Origin: Edaphobacter sp. 4G125
Lineage (GTDB): Bacteria > Acidobacteriota > Terriglobia > Terriglobales > Acidobacteriaceae
Length of the DNA: 64,000 nucleotides
NCBI RefSeq assembly: GCF_014274685.1
Contig: NZ_CP060393.1
Span: 2,787,501-2,851,500 of the forward strand
Direction of reading: 5' to 3'
Shown: piece after piece, positions 44,529-54,444 of the stretch
How the letters are laid out: the number at the start of each line of letters is the position of its first letter
Position numbering within the stretch: the first letter of the stretch is position 1
Made by a program: the position numbers and the translations under genes
The notes under the pieces: model-generated
What the model was told of the DNA's origin: nothing
Databases searched by the model: none
Seen by the model: only the letters and a program-made list of their open reading frames with translations

Positions 44529-44939
44529 TTAGACAGTCCACGCCTTGACCAGCCTCAGGCCCTCAACTGTGAGTGCGAACACCCCCAAGGCCAGCCCGGC
44601 TGCAAGTGCATAAACAGAACCGTTCAGTACCTTAAGGCTAACATACAGAAGCGCTATCGTGGCAGCTAGGCGCAGAAAGAATCCCAGCAGAACCATTCCC
44701 ATCGGCTTCGCTACCCCGCCCTGGTCCATCCGGGCCATGACCGCACTCATCAGACGCAACCACTCCCACAGCCCTGATGCAGAGATGATCGCCCCTACCG
44801 CCAGCAGCGCTGCACTCTGCCATCCCAACTTCCACCACAGCAACAACGCTCCGACCACAGAGATTACCGCCAGCAGCCGTAGCGCCCGCAGGATCGTCTG
44901 CCGGAAATCCTGGTCCGAAAAAGTCTCTAACACTCTCAC
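44529..44939 (-). CDS. ATP synthase subunit I-like membrane protein
   Basis: 136 aa with four hydrophobic helices (ALRLLAVISVVGALLLWW, AALLAVGAIISASGLWEW, VLLGFFLRLAATIALLYV and ALAAGLALGVFALTV). This layout and place directly before atpB match AtpI, an assembly or Mg-handling factor for the c-ring. Weak sequence conservation makes the family call tentative. Its start overlaps the upstream AtpZ-like stop as ATGA. Confidence 0.72.
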   Translation of the reverse strand: MRVLETFSDQDFRQTILRALRLLAVISVVGALLLWWKLGWQSAALLAVGAIISASGLWEWLRLMSAVMARMDQGGVAKPMGMVLLGFFLRLAATIALLYVSLKVLNGSVYALAAGLALGVFALTVEGLRLVKAWTV

Positions 44940-45172
44940 TTATCCCGCCTCAGGTATCGCGATGCCGTCATAAAGATCTGTAGGAATCCCCCGATCGCAC
45001 CCATCAAAATGCCTACAATTCCAATCCAATTCTGGTGAAAGTGACGGTCCAGCCACGCCCCGATCAGCCATCCGATCACGCAGCCAGCAGGCAGAGCAAT
45101 CGCCAGCTGAATCATCGACTCAGCCTTTACCAGCTCACCCAGCGCGCCGCCTTTTTTCCCATCCTCAGACAT
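44936..45172 (-). CDS. AtpZ-like small membrane protein
   Basis: 78-aa protein with two helices (MIQLAIALPAGCVIGWLIGAWL and WIGIVGILMGAIGGFLQIFMTA, given here as ALPAGCVIGWLIG and GILMGAIGGFLQ) and the linker DRHFHQNW. This is the AtpZ/AtpQ-type pattern found first in many F0 operons. The ATG at 45172 gives a hydrophilic MSEDGKKGG lead; one at 45184 is also possible, and neither has a clear ribosome site. ATGA overlap with the next gene. Confidence 0.75.
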   Translation of the reverse strand: MSEDGKKGGALGELVKAESMIQLAIALPAGCVIGWLIGAWLDRHFHQNWIGIVGILMGAIGGFLQIFMTASRYLRRDK

Positions 45173-45264
45173 AACGAACACCATTACATCACGATCACGT
45201 GCCGCAATCGAACCCGGCTATCGCCGCTATACTGAACAACAACAATCATTCAAGAGGAAATACC

Positions 45265-47172
<1,908 letters not shown>

Positions 47173-47186
47173 ATCAACCTTTGTTC

Positions 47187-48074
47187 ATGCTCAGCTACAC
47201 CAGAACTCGCTTTCACGAAGTTCGATTACGCCTTGAGCATCACGTTCCAACAAGCAGGCTCAACGCTTTTCTCTGGGAGTTCTTCCTCTTCGGATTCAAA
47301 CAAGCGTGGGCCTGTCTCTTTGGCGGGATCATTCTCGGCCTCGTGTTAGTAACAAAAATCTACTGGCCTCCTCATGCAAGTCTTGCACGATATGACTTCT
47401 TGTTTCTTGCTGCACTTTTGGTCCAATTCGTTCTGCTTGCTTTCAGGATGGAAACGATTCGGGAGGCCAAAGTCATATTGGTCTTTCATATTGTGGGTAC
47501 ATTGATGGAGCTTTTTAAAACCTCCGTAGGCTCCTGGACCTATCCCGAACACAACCTCATCCGAATCGGACATATCCCTCTCTTCTCCGGCTTCATGTAC
47601 TCATCGGTTGGCAGCTATCTGGCCCGAACCACTCGCATTTTAGACATGCGATATACACATTACCCAAATAAAAAGTTCACCCTGGTTTTGGCCGCTCTTA
47701 TCTACTTAAATTTCTTCACGCATCACTTTCTACCAGATATGCGCGCTTTACTTTTTCTTCTTGTAGCAATTGCCTTTGGACGCACCTGGGTTTATTACCG
47801 CCCATATCGAAGGATTCATCGCATGCCTTTGCTATTGGGGTTCTGCCTCGTCGCTTTCTTCATTTGGATAGCTGAAAATGTGGGAACCTTCGCCACCATA
47901 TGGGTCTACCCTCATCAGCAAAATGGCTGGCATTTCGTCCACTTTGAGAAATATGGTGCTTGGTTTCTCCTTATGATCATCAGCTTTATTCTGGTTTCTT
48001 TTGTTCATCCGCCGCGTGCTCCAGTAGAGAAGGAACTCTCGGGCGAATCGCTTCTCTTGGATTCAGAGGCGTGA
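47187..48074 (+). CDS. DUF817-type integral membrane protein
   Basis: About 295 aa with eight hydrophobic helices. WEFFLFGFKQAWACLFGG, EAKVILVFHIVGTLMELFKTSVGSW, LFSGFMYSSVGSYLAR and ENVGTFATIWVYPHQQNGW are recognisable DUF817 stretches. Several conserved Glu, His and Trp residues lie in or next to helices, suggesting a redox or metal role, but no function is established. ATG at 47187 or TTG at 47181. Starts 15 bases after lysS. Lower GC than its neighbours. Confidence 0.85.
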   Translation: MLSYTRTRFHEVRLRLEHHVPTSRLNAFLWEFFLFGFKQAWACLFGGIILGLVLVTKIYWPPHASLARYDFLFLAALLVQFVLLAFRMETIREAKVILVFHIVGTLMELFKTSVGSWTYPEHNLIRIGHIPLFSGFMYSSVGSYLARTTRILDMRYTHYPNKKFTLVLAALIYLNFFTHHFLPDMRALLFLLVAIAFGRTWVYYRPYRRIHRMPLLLGFCLVAFFIWIAENVGTFATIWVYPHQQNGWHFVHFEKYGAWFLLMIISFILVSFVHPPRAPVEKELSGESLLLDSEA

Positions 48075-48159
48075 CAGAATCATCCGATCAACTACTAAGT
48101 CAACGATATCCAGCAGTGAATATGACCACGTGCATGGGAATTCACCCAAAAGGGCGATG

Positions 48160-48537
48160 CTATTTCCCCTTCTTCAGCCGCTTCACCACACCGGCCAGCG
48201 AGTGGTCGTTCATCGCCTCCACCGCATCTTCCCGCAACTTCTTCAGCAATCCGGTGAGGGCTTTGTCTTCCATTGAGAGCCAGTCCCCTGCCGTGGCCTG
48301 GAACACGTCTCCCAGCCCGATCTGCTTGGGAGGCAGCTTGAGCCTTGCTCCACCGTTGGGCCCTTTGCGCTGTTCGATCAGTCCCGCTTTATGGAGCAGC
48401 AGAAACGTGCGCCGCACCATCACAGGACTCTCGTGTAGCTCTTCGGCGATCTCAGCCGAGGTCATCCGGCCTTCTGACGCCGCGGCCAGGACTGCCAACA
48501 CTCTTACACCCAACTGAAACCGCTCGCTGTTTGCCAC
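48160..48537 (-). CDS. Rrf2-family transcriptional regulator without cysteines
   Basis: 125-aa winged-helix protein: MTSAEIAEELHESPVMVRRTFLLLHKAGLIEQRKGPNGGARL is the DNA-binding domain (tags SPVMVRRTFLLLHKAGL and GPNGGARL). Rrf2 proteins that sense iron-sulfur clusters carry three Cys; this one has none, so it is an apo-type regulator like YwnA. It ends in a basic tail, KRLKKGK. Divergent from ymdB, 64 bases between starts. Confidence 0.9.
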   Translation of the reverse strand: MANSERFQLGVRVLAVLAAASEGRMTSAEIAEELHESPVMVRRTFLLLHKAGLIEQRKGPNGGARLKLPPKQIGLGDVFQATAGDWLSMEDKALTGLLKKLREDAVEAMNDHSLAGVVKRLKKGK

Positions 48538-48601
48538 GCAAGCAAACTAACACAGCAAACGGAGTGGCGTCCCCTGCCCTTCTCCCATGTAGAATTTTGA
48601 G

Positions 48602-49396
48602 GTGAACATCCTTTTCGTCGGCGACGTCTTCGGCTCTGCCGGTCGCCACATCGTACGCGAGCACCTTCCACACGTTCTCGAAACCAACTCCGTCGACCTG
48701 CTCGTCATCAATGGCGAGAACGCCGCCGGTGGCTTCGGTATTACCCCCTCCATCGCCGAAGAGATCTTCGATATGGGAGCCCACGTCATCACCACCGGCA
48801 ACCATATCTGGGACAAGCGCGAGATCTTTGAGTACATGACCGTTCCGGCCGACTCGCACGAGCGCAGCCGACGCATCATCCGCCCCGCCAACTATGCCGT
48901 CGGAACACCCGGTTTCGGCTTCTACCAGGGCGAGCTTCCTGATGGACAGCAGTATGCCGTCATGAATCTTCAGGGCCGCGTCTTCATGTCCTCCTGCGAC
49001 GACCCCTTTCGCAAGGCGGACGAACTTCTCAGCCAGATCACAGCAAAGGTTGTCCTGCTCGACATCCACGCCGAGACCACCAGCGAAAAAGTTGCGCTTG
49101 GCTGGTATCTCGATGGTCGCATCACCGCGGTCCTCGGGACTCACACCCACATCCCCACAGCCGATGCTCGCGTTCTTCCTAACGGCACAGCCTTCATCAC
49201 TGATGTAGGGATGTCCGGCCCCTACGACTCCGTGATTGGCGTCGAGACCGAGCTTGTCCTCAACCGCTTCCTTACAGGAATGCCGGGAAAGTTCGAGGCC
49301 GCCAAAGGTAACCCAAAGATGTGCGCTGTCCTCATCGGTTGCGATGGAGCTACGGGCCGCGCGCACTCCATTCAGCAAATCATTTTGGGCGAGTAA
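48602..49396 (+). CDS. ymdB: YmdB-type 2',3'-cyclic nucleotide phosphodiesterase
   Basis: Calcineurin-like metallophosphoesterase of 264 aa. Metal ligands are seen in ILFVGDVFGSAGR, INGENAAGGFGIT, TTGNHIWDKREI and GTHTHIPTADARVLPNGTA. B. subtilis YmdB hydrolyses 2',3'-cAMP and affects biofilm and sporulation choices; here the role is unknown. Start GTG at 48602 is preceded by TTTTGAG. Stands alone between an Rrf2 regulator and a convergent GNAT gene. Confidence 0.9.
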   Translation: MNILFVGDVFGSAGRHIVREHLPHVLETNSVDLLVINGENAAGGFGITPSIAEEIFDMGAHVITTGNHIWDKREIFEYMTVPADSHERSRRIIRPANYAVGTPGFGFYQGELPDGQQYAVMNLQGRVFMSSCDDPFRKADELLSQITAKVVLLDIHAETTSEKVALGWYLDGRITAVLGTHTHIPTADARVLPNGTAFITDVGMSGPYDSVIGVETELVLNRFLTGMPGKFEAAKGNPKMCAVLIGCDGATGRAHSIQQIILGE

Positions 49397-49408
49397 GGAG
49401 AACTAACC

Positions 49409-49924
49409 TTACAAGCCCTTTTCCATCATCACGAACTCCAGATCGTCTCGTAGAGGTTTCCCTACTCGTTCATCACCATACGGAAACGGCTCCAGCTCTC
49501 CGGTTCTTACATATCCACGGCGCTCGTACCATGCAATCAGCCTCTGCCGGACGTTCACGACGGAGATGCGTATACGTCTGCCGCCTTTTTGCCGTACAGC
49601 ATTCTCCGAGGCTTCTACCATCTTTCGGCCTAGCTGCTGTCCTTGCTGATCAGGTTGAACTGCCAGCAGCCCCATGTACCAGAGACCATCATGCTTCGGC
49701 TCCAGCCAGACCGATCCCAGTAATCTTCCGTTCGTCTCATCCCGATAGATCATCAGCAACGCATCGGAATGCTTCGAGAGGTTCTCCTCCAGGGTCTTCT
49801 GACTGATTCGTTCGCCTTCGATGTACTTGCTCTCTACCGTCCATCCAACTCCACCTCGAAAGGCGAGGTTCGTCAACGCAACGATCTCAGGAAAATCCGA
49901 AGAAGAAGCAGATTTGAATTCCAT
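49409..49924 (-). CDS. GNAT-family N-acetyltransferase
   Basis: 171 aa. The acetyl-CoA loop is VQPDQQGQQLGRKMVEASEN, followed by RISVVNVRQRLIAWYERRGYVRTG, the usual last strand and helix. GSVWLEPKHDGLWYMGLLAV precedes it. The substrate is unknown. It converges on ymdB with 12 bases between stops and lies 42 bases downstream of the GH92 gene on the same strand. Confidence 0.88.
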   Translation of the reverse strand: MEFKSASSSDFPEIVALTNLAFRGGVGWTVESKYIEGERISQKTLEENLSKHSDALLMIYRDETNGRLLGSVWLEPKHDGLWYMGLLAVQPDQQGQQLGRKMVEASENAVRQKGGRRIRISVVNVRQRLIAWYERRGYVRTGELEPFPYGDERVGKPLRDDLEFVMMEKGL

Positions 49925-49966
49925 GATTTTTTCTCGGTGTTCTCGGACTGCACCAACTCTCCTCAG

Positions 49967-52192
49967 TTACACAGCAAGAAACGTAAGCTGTTTTGCGCGC
50001 ATCAACTCAGCATGAGGGATGAAGGAGCTTTTGGAGACACCATCGAGCCTGACCTGGTTGTAGAACGCTCCCGCTTTGTGACTCTTCGCATCGATACGAA
50101 GGACGTGGCCTGAAGAGAATCTAATCTCTGCAGAGGGAAACAGCGGTGCTCCCAGCGCCCAATCCGGCTTGCCGGGGCAAAGCGCAAACAGGCCGAGTGA
50201 GCTGAGAATGTACCACGCGCTTGTGGCACCGGTGTCTTCGTCGCCAGCAAAGTTGTCTGGAGAATACAGCTCATTGAGGACACGGTGGATCCAGTATTGC
50301 GCCCTGTCCCGTCGGCCCGCCGCGGTAAACAGGTAGAGCACGTTGTGGACCGGCTGGTTGGAATGCGCATACTGACCGAAGTCCACAGCAGCCATCTCAG
50401 ACATCTCGTGAATCTCTTCGCTGTATGTTCCGACATGAAAGACCGGGGCCTGGGTCAGCATCTCTTCGAGGAGCTTCACGCACTCTTCTCTGCCCCCAAA
50501 CTGCTCCATGAGTCCCTCTGGATCATGGAGGACATTGAAGCGATATTGCCAGGCTCCGCCTTCCACATAGGCTCCGCCCCATGTGTATTGGTCGAAGGGT
50601 TCAAGCCATGATCCATCCGCATTGCGGCCGCGAATGAACTTCGTAGAAGGATCGAAAAGCTTTCTCCAGTTCTGCGAGCGCTTCTCAAACATCGCCGCAT
50701 CCTCAGACATACCGGCTGCACGCGCAACCTGAGCGATGCAGAAATCACCATATGCGAAATCCAGCGTCTGGGCTGCTCCGCCTTCAACCGCGTCGCTGGG
50801 GACATAACCCAGCTTCAGATAGTGCTCAATGCCGACGCGACCATAGCCTTTGGAGGGATCGCCTTTTTGTGTCGCGTGCTTTTTCAGGCCAAGATAGGCT
50901 GTTTGAAGATCAAATCCAGTCAGCCCCTTGGCTACAGCATCACCGAAGACAGAGTCGATAAGACTGCCGGTCATTGCACCGCGATAGCCGGGGCATGGAA
51001 ACTGCGGGAACCAGCCGCCTTCCTTGAGAGCGTTGACCCACCCCTCGAGAATCTGCGTCAGTCGTTCTGGATAGAGCAGAGCCATCATCGGGTACCAGGC
51101 GTGGTAGTCATCCCAGTAACCGTGGTCAGCGAACAGGACACCTAGTTCGATCTTTCCGTTGTAAGGGCTGCGATGCACGATCTTCCCGGTAGCGTCCTTC
51201 TCATGCCACATGCGTGGAAACAGCTTCGTGCGGTACAGGCAGGAATAGAAGGTCCGCAGTTGTGTGTCCGTAGCGCCCTGAAGATGAACACGGCCGAGTG
51301 CCTCTTCCCACACTGCTGCCGCTTCATGCGCCAGATCGTCGAAGGTCTTTTCTCCAATCTCTGCGTTGAGGTTCAGCGTCGCCTGATCGGAGGAGATGAA
51401 GGAGGTGCCGACACGCAGATGCACGGTATCAACCTTCGAATCCGCGAAGTGGACAACGGCGACACGATGCTTCTGGAACGACTTCATCTCGACTTGTGCG
51501 ATCGGAGTATCCGACTTGAACACGTAGTAGGTCGCAAAACCGGGCTGAACGCCACCTTCGTTCTGGTGGGTCAGAGCACGAATCAAGTTGTTTGCGGAGT
51601 CATGCTCGATCTCTGCGTCGTCCCCGGGCAGATCGAGAAAAACGCCGCGCTGGCCATCGCCCTGAAAGGTGAAGCGCATCGCGGCGCCGTGCTCTGTCGG
51701 CGTCAGCTCCAGCCAGCAGCGATAACGCATGAGTTGCACCTTGAGACGGTGCGGAAAGATTTCAAGCTCGTGAGGGCGATAGGAGGAAGCTCGTTTGCCT
51801 GGCTCCGGTGCGGCCTCTCCACTGAAAGGGAGTACGGTGGCGTATCCGTAGTCGCCCAGCCAGGGGCTGAGCTGGTGAGTACAGCGAACCCCTTGCAGGC
51901 GCTCATCCTGCGGCTGAAAGAACCAGCCGCGCTGATCGTTGGATTGCAATGTCCAGTGCGCCATGCCGAACGGCATAGCGACGATCGGCAAAGTGTTTCC
52001 ACGAGAGAAGAGTCGTGTGGATGCGGTTCCCTGGAGGGGATTGACGTATTCCACCAAACGAGACGATGAGCTGCCGCGCTTACGCTCCGGCTCTTGTCCA
52101 GGCTCAGCCTTGGCTTCTCCAATGCACGATGCGAATGCAGCCGTGCTCCCTAGCTTCAAAAATGTACGCCGATTGAGATCCAGTGTGTCCAA
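49967..52192 (-). CDS. GH92-family glycoside hydrolase, Tat-exported
   Basis: 741 aa. NRRTFLKLGSTAAF is a twin-arginine signal. The N-terminal beta-sandwich includes VEYVNPLQGTAS. The catalytic (alpha/alpha)6 domain has DHGYWDDYHAWYPMMALLYPE, YAHSNQPVHNVLYLF and GDEDTGATSAWYILSSLGLFALCPG, matching the GH92 exo-alpha-mannosidase fold with Glu and Asp catalysts. The start is TTG at 52192. Alpha-1,2-mannosidase is the usual activity; others in the family act on 1,3, 1,4 or 1,6 linkages. It suggests use of fungal or plant glycans. Confidence 0.9.
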   Translation of the reverse strand: MDTLDLNRRTFLKLGSTAAFASCIGEAKAEPGQEPERKRGSSSSRLVEYVNPLQGTASTRLFSRGNTLPIVAMPFGMAHWTLQSNDQRGWFFQPQDERLQGVRCTHQLSPWLGDYGYATVLPFSGEAAPEPGKRASSYRPHELEIFPHRLKVQLMRYRCWLELTPTEHGAAMRFTFQGDGQRGVFLDLPGDDAEIEHDSANNLIRALTHQNEGGVQPGFATYYVFKSDTPIAQVEMKSFQKHRVAVVHFADSKVDTVHLRVGTSFISSDQATLNLNAEIGEKTFDDLAHEAAAVWEEALGRVHLQGATDTQLRTFYSCLYRTKLFPRMWHEKDATGKIVHRSPYNGKIELGVLFADHGYWDDYHAWYPMMALLYPERLTQILEGWVNALKEGGWFPQFPCPGYRGAMTGSLIDSVFGDAVAKGLTGFDLQTAYLGLKKHATQKGDPSKGYGRVGIEHYLKLGYVPSDAVEGGAAQTLDFAYGDFCIAQVARAAGMSEDAAMFEKRSQNWRKLFDPSTKFIRGRNADGSWLEPFDQYTWGGAYVEGGAWQYRFNVLHDPEGLMEQFGGREECVKLLEEMLTQAPVFHVGTYSEEIHEMSEMAAVDFGQYAHSNQPVHNVLYLFTAAGRRDRAQYWIHRVLNELYSPDNFAGDEDTGATSAWYILSSLGLFALCPGKPDWALGAPLFPSAEIRFSSGHVLRIDAKSHKAGAFYNQVRLDGVSKSSFIPHAELMRAKQLTFLAV

Positions 52193-52579
52193 GGCTCCGA
52201 TTTCTCCTCGTAATGATTTTGCTATAAATCATGCCGATCCATGACATTGGAGACATTGGAACAAAAATGGGCCCGCTACTCCCCCTCCCCTCAAAAATAG
52301 CGTAAAGTATTCAATTAACAATAGTTAGGCGTGGACCATCGATCTAGATGATCCAGAATTTCAGGCTTTTGAGGAGTGACCTCTGCAAAGTATTCAACGA
52401 TATAGGGTTACGAATCCCTGAGAAATCATTTCTGGTGAAGCGGCTGCTTCTTTCTCTCTTTTAATTCTAACGAAAGGCGTGGGGAAGATCCGCAATCGAT
52501 AATCCATTTATTTACTGCGAGATAGAGGAGAAGAGGGGTTGACAAACTGTAGAGACCGATTGATTTGCTAGAAAAGCAG
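52193..52579. other. Non-coding region between a GH92 gene and a secreted-protein gene
   Basis: About 390 bases without a credible gene. It includes the tandem string GACATTGGAGACATTGGA around 52243-52260. A TTGACA at 52539 has no good -10 partner. The GH92 promoter should lie at the low-coordinate end, minus strand. Confidence 0.5.
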
Positions 52580-52606
52580 AATCGGCAGCCGAGATGGCTG
52601 CCGATT
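52580..52606 (-). terminator. Terminator after the secreted-protein gene
   Basis: Eleven-base perfect stem, 52580-52590 with 52596-52606, and a five-base loop. On the minus strand it is followed by CTGCTTTTCTAG. It lies 23 bases past the stop of the gene starting at 53939. Confidence 0.82.
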
Positions 52607-52628
52607 TCGTCGTAATGCCCTTCGCCTT

Positions 52629-53939
52629 TTAGCGTCGACGGGGAGCACGGTGGGCAGGCGTCGGTTTCGCTGGAGCCTTCTTCGGCTCAACGACAGCTCC
52701 GTTGCTCATCGTGATCATGAGTGGTTTGGGGGTAAAGGAATCATAGGTTCCAGTGACTGTGACCTTGTCTCCTACTGCAGGAGGCGTCTTGAGAGGAGCA
52801 GTCAGGTTGAAGGTAAAGTCCGCAGTCTTGGATTGAACAGCATCGTCAGAAACGGCGACCTGAAGCGCGGTGTCAGAGACCGAAACTACGGTCGTATCCG
52901 GAAACTGGACCGACTTGCCCTTGATGGTGTCCCACACCTTGGCAGCATCATCCGCGCTTCCGTTTTGGAGGATAAACTCCTTGTCGGAAACTGCCAGAGT
53001 TGCCAGATCAGGAGTACTTGCGATCACCTGCTTCACGATATCTTCAGGCTTCGGAGCAGGCTTAACCGTGCTGGCAAAGTCTGCCGGCGGTTCAAGGCTT
53101 TGCTGCGAGGCTGTCGCGACTGCATCAAAGCCGTCGTCTGCGCCGTGGTACTTCTTGTAGCAGTATTTGGCCAGGGGCATCATCTGCGACTTGTAGGGCT
53201 CGGGAGCAAACGATGCTGCTCGCGCTGCATACCATGTGCAGTTCAACAAATCCGGAGGAGTGGACTGGTAGTACGCCTGAGCGAGAGTATAGGTGTCCTG
53301 CAAGAGCGGACCAGGGGTCTTTGTCTGGTCGACCGGAACACTGGAAAGGCTCTGCTTCAGTTGCGTGACCGCCGTTGCAGAGTCCTTCTTATTCAAAGCT
53401 GCTGTTGCAATGGCGCGGTGAAAGACAGGCGCAGCCGCTTCCTTGAGCTTGGCAAAATCCGCATCACCTAAACTGGCAGGCTTGGGCGCGTCCAACCCCT
53501 TCTGGCCGGATTCAGCAGCCTTATCTAGCTCAGCCTGCTTCGCCGTTGCGTCAGTCAGCTTTTCAGCGTTCTGCAAACGGAAGTACGACTCGAAGGTAAG
53601 GGCGCGGATGTTATTGGGATCCACCTGCAAAAGCCGGTCAGCAGCATCGAGCGTCTTAGCCGGATCGAAGGAACTGTAGGCCAGCATGAGGCGCTGCAGA
53701 ACATCTTCCTTCACCTTAGACTGCGGGTAGGTCTGCAGGAAGGACTCCAGTGCAGGAGCCTGCGTCTGCGGTGTGCTCTGCCCAATGGCCGCTGTATAAG
53801 CATTGTATTCCGCCGGGGCTAATTGAACGCCCGACTGCGCGTTAGACCCGGTATCTGCCGGGGTTTGTGCAACCGCAATACGCGCACACGATGCAACGCT
53901 AGCGACCGCCAGGAGAGACGCAACCACTGCCTTCTTCAT
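52629..53939 (-). CDS. Secreted repeat-containing hypothetical protein
   Basis: 436 aa with a signal peptide (VVASLLAVASVASCARIAVAQ). The first 280 residues are helical and TPR-like (ALESFLQTYPQSKVKEDVLQRL, DAADRLLQVDPNNIRALTF). Residues 330-420 form a beta-rich domain with VGDKVTVTGTYDSF, resembling an OB-type or tOB fold, and the tail is Pro/Lys/Arg-rich. The function is unknown; scaffold or binding protein is a guess. ATG at 53939 has GAGGAGTGTGGGA upstream. Confidence 0.8.
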   Translation of the reverse strand: MKKAVVASLLAVASVASCARIAVAQTPADTGSNAQSGVQLAPAEYNAYTAAIGQSTPQTQAPALESFLQTYPQSKVKEDVLQRLMLAYSSFDPAKTLDAADRLLQVDPNNIRALTFESYFRLQNAEKLTDATAKQAELDKAAESGQKGLDAPKPASLGDADFAKLKEAAAPVFHRAIATAALNKKDSATAVTQLKQSLSSVPVDQTKTPGPLLQDTYTLAQAYYQSTPPDLLNCTWYAARAASFAPEPYKSQMMPLAKYCYKKYHGADDGFDAVATASQQSLEPPADFASTVKPAPKPEDIVKQVIASTPDLATLAVSDKEFILQNGSADDAAKVWDTIKGKSVQFPDTTVVSVSDTALQVAVSDDAVQSKTADFTFNLTAPLKTPPAVGDKVTVTGTYDSFTPKPLMITMSNGAVVEPKKAPAKPTPAHRAPRRR

Positions 53940-54438
53940 TCCCACACTCCTCAGTAAATCTCTTCAGTAAAAACTTTTTCGCAAATCTGCCAACCGAATT
54001 CTAACGGGTGGTCAGACCGATATATTACATTTTTGATGTATCACAGCACAGATAACGCATAAGCCAATCATCCCTTTGCATTCAATTCAAAGGAAGGGTC
54101 AACTGAGTTTGTGCATCATGGCATGATGATGCGGATTATAGAAACCACGTTGCTCCGTGGCAAGCTGCGCGAATGGAGCGACTTTCCGGGCCATTTTTGC
54201 GGATCTTCGAAACTGCTCCTGACACTGTAACGAGTCCATCATGAATCTGTGACAAATTTCTGCCATTGGAAACCGGGCTAAAAGGCCAAATATCTGCGCG
54301 GTAAACCCATAGGTTGTATTAGGTACTGATTATCCACAATAGCTTGTATTATCCCCGTTGATTCTGTGATTCTCCGAGGCTAACCTTAGCTCAGTCTTAT
54401 TCCTGTGTTCCCTATTTCGACGGTACACCTGTGGAGAG
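53940..54438. other. Divergent intergenic region upstream of smc
   Basis: About 500 bases, lower in GC than the genes. No credible ORF. A perfect TTATCCACA (DnaA-box consensus) lies at 54330-54338, alone, with an imperfect TTATCCCC 20 bases later. Promoters for the secreted protein (minus) and smc (plus) should be here but no clear hexamers stand out. Confidence 0.5.
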
Positions 54439-54444
54439 GTGACT

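Noticed and set aside
52539..52606. A small RNA from a TTGACA promoter to the hairpin at 52580
   Set aside because: No -10 hexamer at a workable distance, and the hairpin is better explained as the terminator of the minus-strand gene.
53940..54438. Replication origin upstream of smc
   Set aside because: Only one DnaA box, and no dnaA, dnaN or AT-rich repeats nearby.
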